Source: an uncultured Lachnospiraceae bacterium (GTDB lineage Bacteria > Bacillota > Clostridia > Lachnospirales > Lachnospiraceae). From it: a stretch of 9,805 nucleotides of DNA. The stretch is taken from the NCBI GenBank assembly GCA_948468325.1, contig CAOKHR010000070.1:1-9805 (forward strand). Reading direction: 5' to 3'. The first letter of the stretch is position 1. Every line of letters begins with the position of its first letter. The notes beneath the pieces are model-generated. The model was given only the letters and a program-made list of their open reading frames with translations. It did no database searches and was not told the DNA's origin. Both the position numbers and the translations under genes were made by a program. Below, in pieces: positions 6,456 through 9,805 of this stretch.

Positions 6456-7625
6456 ATGAAAGATACGGTTTTGCTGTTTGAGTCCAGGGATTTGTGTTAT
6501 GAATCTAACCGTTATTTTATGGAATGCATCAAAGAAGCTTTGGAAAATAAAAAATATCCCGTTGAAATCTGTGATTTGTCGGTGCAGATGGAAGAGAAAT
6601 TGGAGCAGATTTTAAAGAAGAAAGAGAACTATCTGTTTGCGGTTGATTTTAATTCCCTTCTGCCGAGGATGGAGATTGAGGATGGGACGCCATATCTGAA
6701 TGCGCTTGGAATTCCTTTTTTTAATTATCTGGTCGATCATCCGCTGTATCATCATGCGGGGTTAAAAAAGCAATTTTCAGGTTATTCTGTTTTCTGCATT
6801 GACACTTGTCACCAGACCTATATAAAGAAGCTTTATCCCCATATCGAACATGTTTTTTATCTGCCTTTAGGGGCTGTGCAGGCGAATATGGAAAGAAGTT
6901 TTGACAAGAAACGGTTAGATCTTCTTTTTTTGGGTACATATGAACCGGAGGACGCATTGTACCGGGAGCTTGACGAGTATCCGCTCTGGCAGAAAAAGGA
7001 AGTGGCATCCTTAATTGAGCGGATGGAGGCAGATGCCGGATTGACACAGGAGAGGGCGCTTTTTGCATATTTAGAAGAAAAAGAAGAAAGGATAAGCAGG
7101 GAAGCGTTTGCCAAAAGATTAAACGGGGACTATCTTGCAGATAAATATCTGCGGAATTTAAGAAGGAAACAGACAGTGCTTGCAGCGGCTCAGGCAGAAA
7201 TTCCTTTTACTGTGATGGGGCATGGCTGGGAGCATGTGAAAGAACTGGACAGGAAGCATATTACAAGGAAGAACGGCGTTGGTTTTGCAGCCTCCATCCA
7301 GATTATGGCAGACGCAAAAATGCTGGTTAATGCAACGCCGGGATTTCACGGAGGACTGCACGACAGGGTGTATTCTGCTATGATGAACCGGACGCTTTGT
7401 TTTACGGAAGATACGTCTTTTGCAAAGCAGAAATTAAAAGACAGAGAAGAAATCGTATTCTACAACGGACAGACAATGGAGGATCTGGCAGAAAGCATTG
7501 TATTTATGCATGAAAATCCGTCGGCTGCAGCAGAAATTACAGAGCGTGCCTTTTGCAGAGCCTGCTTAGAGGACACCTGGGAGAAGCGGGCAGAAGCCAT
7601 ACTTTCCTGTGCAGGGAAATCATAA
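6456..7625 (+). CDS. CgeB-like GT-B fold glycosyltransferase
   Basis: A 389-residue cytoplasmic protein with no signal peptide. The N-terminal half (about 1-150) shows the CgeB/DUF3880 layout, with FAVDFNSLLP (61-70), the DHPLYHH motif (94-100) and a YLPLGA segment (135-140). A hinge LDLLFLGTYEP (154-164) is followed by an inserted helical region. The C-terminal half looks like Glyco_trans_1_2, with FTVMGHGWEH (251-260), ADAKMLVNATPGFHGGLHDRVYSAM (286-309, the sugar-nucleotide-binding region) and an RTLCFTEDTSF loop (312-322). CgeB of Bacillus helps glycosylate the outer spore surface; related enzymes glycosylate other surface targets, and donor and acceptor here cannot be read from sequence. 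GGGAGGAA (6446-6453) precedes the ATG. The gap to the upstream stop is only 11 bases, so the two genes are probably translated from one transcript. Confidence 0.82.
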   Translation: MKDTVLLFESRDLCYESNRYFMECIKEALENKKYPVEICDLSVQMEEKLEQILKKKENYLFAVDFNSLLPRMEIEDGTPYLNALGIPFFNYLVDHPLYHHAGLKKQFSGYSVFCIDTCHQTYIKKLYPHIEHVFYLPLGAVQANMERSFDKKRLDLLFLGTYEPEDALYRELDEYPLWQKKEVASLIERMEADAGLTQERALFAYLEEKEERISREAFAKRLNGDYLADKYLRNLRRKQTVLAAAQAEIPFTVMGHGWEHVKELDRKHITRKNGVGFAASIQIMADAKMLVNATPGFHGGLHDRVYSAMMNRTLCFTEDTSFAKQKLKDREEIVFYNGQTMEDLAESIVFMHENPSAAAEITERAFCRACLEDTWEKRAEAILSCAGKS

Positions 7626-7678
7626 ATGAAAAGAGACTGGCATAAAATGCAGTAATATTGCGGATATGGATGAAAAAT

Positions 7679-8917
7679 ATGAAACGTATTTTATTGCATT
7701 TGTCATTGATTGCAGCCGCTCTGACAGCTTATTTTGGAAGCGGAATGTTATGTATGGCAGAAGAACCGGAGACAACCATAGAAGAGAGTGAACTATACGC
7801 CCAGTCGGCAGTTTTAATGGATGCCGATTCCGGGCGTGTTTTATTTGGAAAAAAGCAGGACGCTGTACTTCCCATGGCAAGCACAACGAAAATCATGACC
7901 TGTATTGTGACTCTCGAAAACGGAAATTTAGAGGAGCTGGCAGAGGTATCCGATTATGCGGCGTCAATGCCTAAAGTAAAGCTTTATGTAAAAAAAGGAG
8001 AAACTTACCGCATCAAAGATTTGCTGTATTCTCTAATGTTGGAGTCACACAATGATTCTGCCGTTGTTATTGCAGAGCATGTCGGCGGCAGTGTGGAAGG
8101 ATTTGCAGAGATGATGAATCAAAAGGCAGAAGAAATCGGATGCAAAAATACGTATTTTATTACGCCCAACGGTTTGGATGCGCAGCAAAAAACGAGTGCG
8201 GGAGAAGAATTGATGCATGCAACGACGGCGGAAGATCTGGCGCTGATTATGAGTTACTGCATCAGAAAATCTCCTAAGAAAGAGGAGTTTCTGGAAATTA
8301 CAGGAACGGCTTCTTACAGTTTTTCGAATTCGGACGGGACACGCAATTTTTCCTGTAACAACCACAATGCATTCTTGAATATGATGGAAGGCGCTCTTTC
8401 CGGAAAAACAGGATTTACCGGCAAGGCCGGATACTGTTATGTAGGCGCGTTGGAAAAAGGGGATAGAACGTTTGTAGTTGCGCTGCTTGCCTGCGGCTGG
8501 CCGAACAATAAAACTTATAAATGGTCGGATACAAAAAAGCTTATGAAATACGGAATAGATAATTATGAGAAAAAGGACTTGTCCGGTGAACAGCTTTCCG
8601 ATGAATGGTTTCGTGCGATTCCTGTGTCAGACGCCCAGACGCAGCATTTATATGAACAGGCATCTGCGGATGTGTATATAAAAGACGAAAAAGAGGCGCC
8701 TTCGCTTTTAATGAAAGAGGGAGAGCAAATCGAGGTCGTCTGTAAAGTGGAAAAACATTTAGAGGCGCCGGTGGAAAAGGATCAGGAAGTAGGAAAAATC
8801 TGCTATAAGCTGAATGGAGAAATTTTGTGGGAGCGCAAAATATGTACAAAACAGTCTTTTGAAAAAGTAAATTATATTTGGTTTTTCAGAAAAGCAGCAG
8901 CAGGTTTTCTGCTTTAA
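7679..8917 (+). CDS. dacF: D-alanyl-D-alanine carboxypeptidase (peptidase S11, DacF/PBP5 type)
   Basis: A 412-residue secreted penicillin-binding protein that removes the terminal D-Ala from peptidoglycan stem peptides outside the membrane. All three catalytic motifs are present: STTK (S68 nucleophile, K71), SHN (S123-N125) and KTG (K243-G245). A signal peptide is clear, with a basic start, a hydrophobic core (4-24) and probable cleavage after A27. The C-terminal region (about 300-412) fits the small beta-rich PBP5_C domain and ends in an aromatic, basic stretch (VNYIWFFRKAAAGFLL) that could be the amphipathic membrane anchor, so the protein looks complete. ATG 7679 has GGA eight bases upstream; ATG 7670 and TTG 7658 are alternatives that add only 3-7 residues. 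It lies 53 bases after the glycosyltransferase with no terminator between, so co-transcription is likely. Distinguishing DacF from DacA/DacB paralogues needs phylogeny, so the symbol is tentative. Confidence 0.93.
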   Translation: MKRILLHLSLIAAALTAYFGSGMLCMAEEPETTIEESELYAQSAVLMDADSGRVLFGKKQDAVLPMASTTKIMTCIVTLENGNLEELAEVSDYAASMPKVKLYVKKGETYRIKDLLYSLMLESHNDSAVVIAEHVGGSVEGFAEMMNQKAEEIGCKNTYFITPNGLDAQQKTSAGEELMHATTAEDLALIMSYCIRKSPKKEEFLEITGTASYSFSNSDGTRNFSCNNHNAFLNMMEGALSGKTGFTGKAGYCYVGALEKGDRTFVVALLACGWPNNKTYKWSDTKKLMKYGIDNYEKKDLSGEQLSDEWFRAIPVSDAQTQHLYEQASADVYIKDEKEAPSLLMKEGEQIEVVCKVEKHLEAPVEKDQEVGKICYKLNGEILWERKICTKQSFEKVNYIWFFRKAAAGFLL

Positions 8918-8939
8918 ATATGGTCCGGCGATTGTGTCC

Positions 8940-8968
8940 TTGTAAACTTTTCCATTCTGTGCTAGTAT
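8940..8968 (+). promoter_or_regulatory. Likely gltX promoter
   Basis: TTGTAA (8940-8945), 17 bases, then TAGTAT (8963-8968) with a TG one base upstream (extended -10). Each hexamer matches consensus at four of six positions. The expected start is near 8975, giving a leader of about 40 bases, too short for a T-box. The perfect TTGACA at 8974-8979 has no -10 box at the right distance. Confidence 0.45.
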
Positions 8969-9013
8969 AACGTTTGACAAAATGTTATCATATCAGAAAC
9001 AGGGAGGAAAGAA

Positions 9014-9805
9014 ATGAACAGAGTAAGGACAAGATTTGCCCCGAGCCCCACAGGGCGCATGCATGTCGGCAATTTAAGAACAGCACTGTATGCATATTTA
9101 ATCGCAAAGCATGCAGGGGGAGATTTTATTTTAAGAATAGAAGATACCGATCAGGAGCGTTTTGTTGCAGAAGCTTTGGATATTATTTACCGTACCATGC
9201 AAAAGACGGGACTGGCGCATGACGAGGGACCGGATAAAGACGGCGGCGTCGGCCCGTATGTGCAAAGTGAACGCCAGAAACAGGGAATATATCTGGAGTA
9301 TGCCAAAAAGCTGATTAAAAAAGGAGAAGCATACTATTGTTTTTGTGATAAAGAACGTCTGGAAAGCTTAAAAGAAACAGTGGCGGGCAAAGAAATTATT
9401 GTTTATGACAAGCACTGTTTAAAGCTTTCAAAAGAAGAAATTGAAGAAAAATTAGCGGCCGGCGTACCTTATGTCATACGCCAGAACAATCCCAAAGAAG
9501 GCATCACGTCCTTTGAAGATGAAATTTACGGGCGGATTGAAGTAGACAATGCAGAATTAGACGATATGATTCTGATTAAATCAGACGGGTATCCCACTTA
9601 TAATTTTGCCAATGTCGTAGATGACCATCTGATGGGAATTACACATATAGTGAGAGGAAATGAATACCTTTCTTCTTCGCCGAAATACAATCGTCTTTAT
9701 GAAGCGTTCGGCTGGGAAGTGCCGGTCTATGTGCATTGTCCTCTGATTACAAATGAAGAACATCAGAAATTAAGCAAAAGAAGCGGACATTCTTCTTATG
9801 AAGAT
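9014..9805 (+). CDS. gltX: Glutamyl-tRNA synthetase, N-terminal 264 residues (runs off the window)
   Basis: Cytoplasmic class I aminoacyl-tRNA synthetase that charges tRNA-Glu (and tRNA-Gln as well in organisms using the indirect amidation route). The signature APSPTGRMHVGN (9-20) holds the HIGH-like ATP motif as HVGN. LRIEDTDQERF (40-50) and the NFANVVDDHLMGITHIVRGNEYL region (198-219) are typical of the Rossmann domain. HQKLSKR (250-256) is the KMSKS motif. The zinc-site equivalent shows C109, C111 and C135, but the residue two after C135 is Lys, where E. coli has its His ligand, so zinc may be absent or bound differently. AGGGAGGA (9001-9008) sits five bases before the ATG. The missing C-terminal half should carry the anticodon-binding domain. 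The frame stays open to the last base. Confidence 0.96.
   Translation, partial: MNRVRTRFAPSPTGRMHVGNLRTALYAYLIAKHAGGDFILRIEDTDQERFVAEALDIIYRTMQKTGLAHDEGPDKDGGVGPYVQSERQKQGIYLEYAKKLIKKGEAYYCFCDKERLESLKETVAGKEIIVYDKHCLKLSKEEIEEKLAAGVPYVIRQNNPKEGITSFEDEIYGRIEVDNAELDDMILIKSDGYPTYNFANVVDDHLMGITHIVRGNEYLSSSPKYNRLYEAFGWEVPVYVHCPLITNEEHQKLSKRSGHSSYED

Noticed and set aside
7679..7768. Lipoprotein signal peptide in the carboxypeptidase (cysteine at residue 25)
   Set aside because: The residues before the cysteine (GML) do not fit a lipobox, which needs a small residue just before Cys. A standard cleavage site after A27 fits better.
8891..8915. Hairpin at the end of the carboxypeptidase gene as a terminator
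   Set aside because: A 7-bp AAAGCAG/CTGCTTT stem exists, but it lies inside the coding sequence, has an 11-base loop and is followed by AAATATGG rather than a T run.
8974..9222. Plus-strand open frame of 82 codons overlapping the start of gltX
   Set aside because: It is out of frame with the unmistakable GluRS sequence, begins at a TTG inside a TTGACA sequence, and has no ribosome binding site.

Overview
The window looks like chromosomal DNA from a low-to-moderate GC Firmicute, most likely a gut Lachnospiraceae or related Clostridia. The reasons are the very large two-headed 2-hydroxyacyl-CoA dehydratase activase-like protein (typical of anaerobic Clostridia), strong AGGAGG ribosome binding sites, sigma-A style promoters, a DacF-type carboxypeptidase, and a GluRS of the Clostridia type. 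This placement is inferred from gene content and no database was searched.

Layout. Bases 1-217 hold no convincing gene but are dense in nested inverted repeats and look like a structured RNA or the end of a mobile element. Bases 218-4474 (minus) encode a 1418-residue iron-sulfur activase/dehydratase-like fusion protein. Its consensus promoter (4528-4556) has a perfect 7+7 inverted repeat over the expected transcription start. Divergent from it is a 64-residue LysM protein (4659-4853, plus). A minus-strand gene (4899-5399) encodes a coiled-coil protein built on a 14-residue tandem repeat. It converges on the LysM gene, and a strong hairpin terminator lies between them.

A perfect sigma-A promoter (TTGACA-17-TATAAT, 5536-5564) starts a probable three-gene plus-strand operon. 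The genes are a rhomboid-fold membrane protein lacking the protease residues but carrying a C-terminal Cys/His zinc-binding-like tail (5596-6444), a CgeB-like glycosyltransferase (6456-7625) and a secreted D-alanyl-D-alanine carboxypeptidase (7679-8917). gltX (glutamyl-tRNA synthetase) follows from its own likely promoter and runs off the right edge.

How they fit together. The LysM protein, the glycosyltransferase and the carboxypeptidase all point to the cell or spore envelope. CgeB and DacF relatives are known from Bacillus sporulation, so a sporulation or envelope role is plausible but inferred. The activase-like protein belongs to the radical dehydratase activation superfamily, and no separate dehydratase subunits lie in this window. 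No complete defence system, CRISPR array, transposase or tRNA gene is visible. The least explained parts are the structured left end, the operator-like repeat, the recently expanded coiled-coil repeat, and the pseudoprotease/zinc-tail protein.
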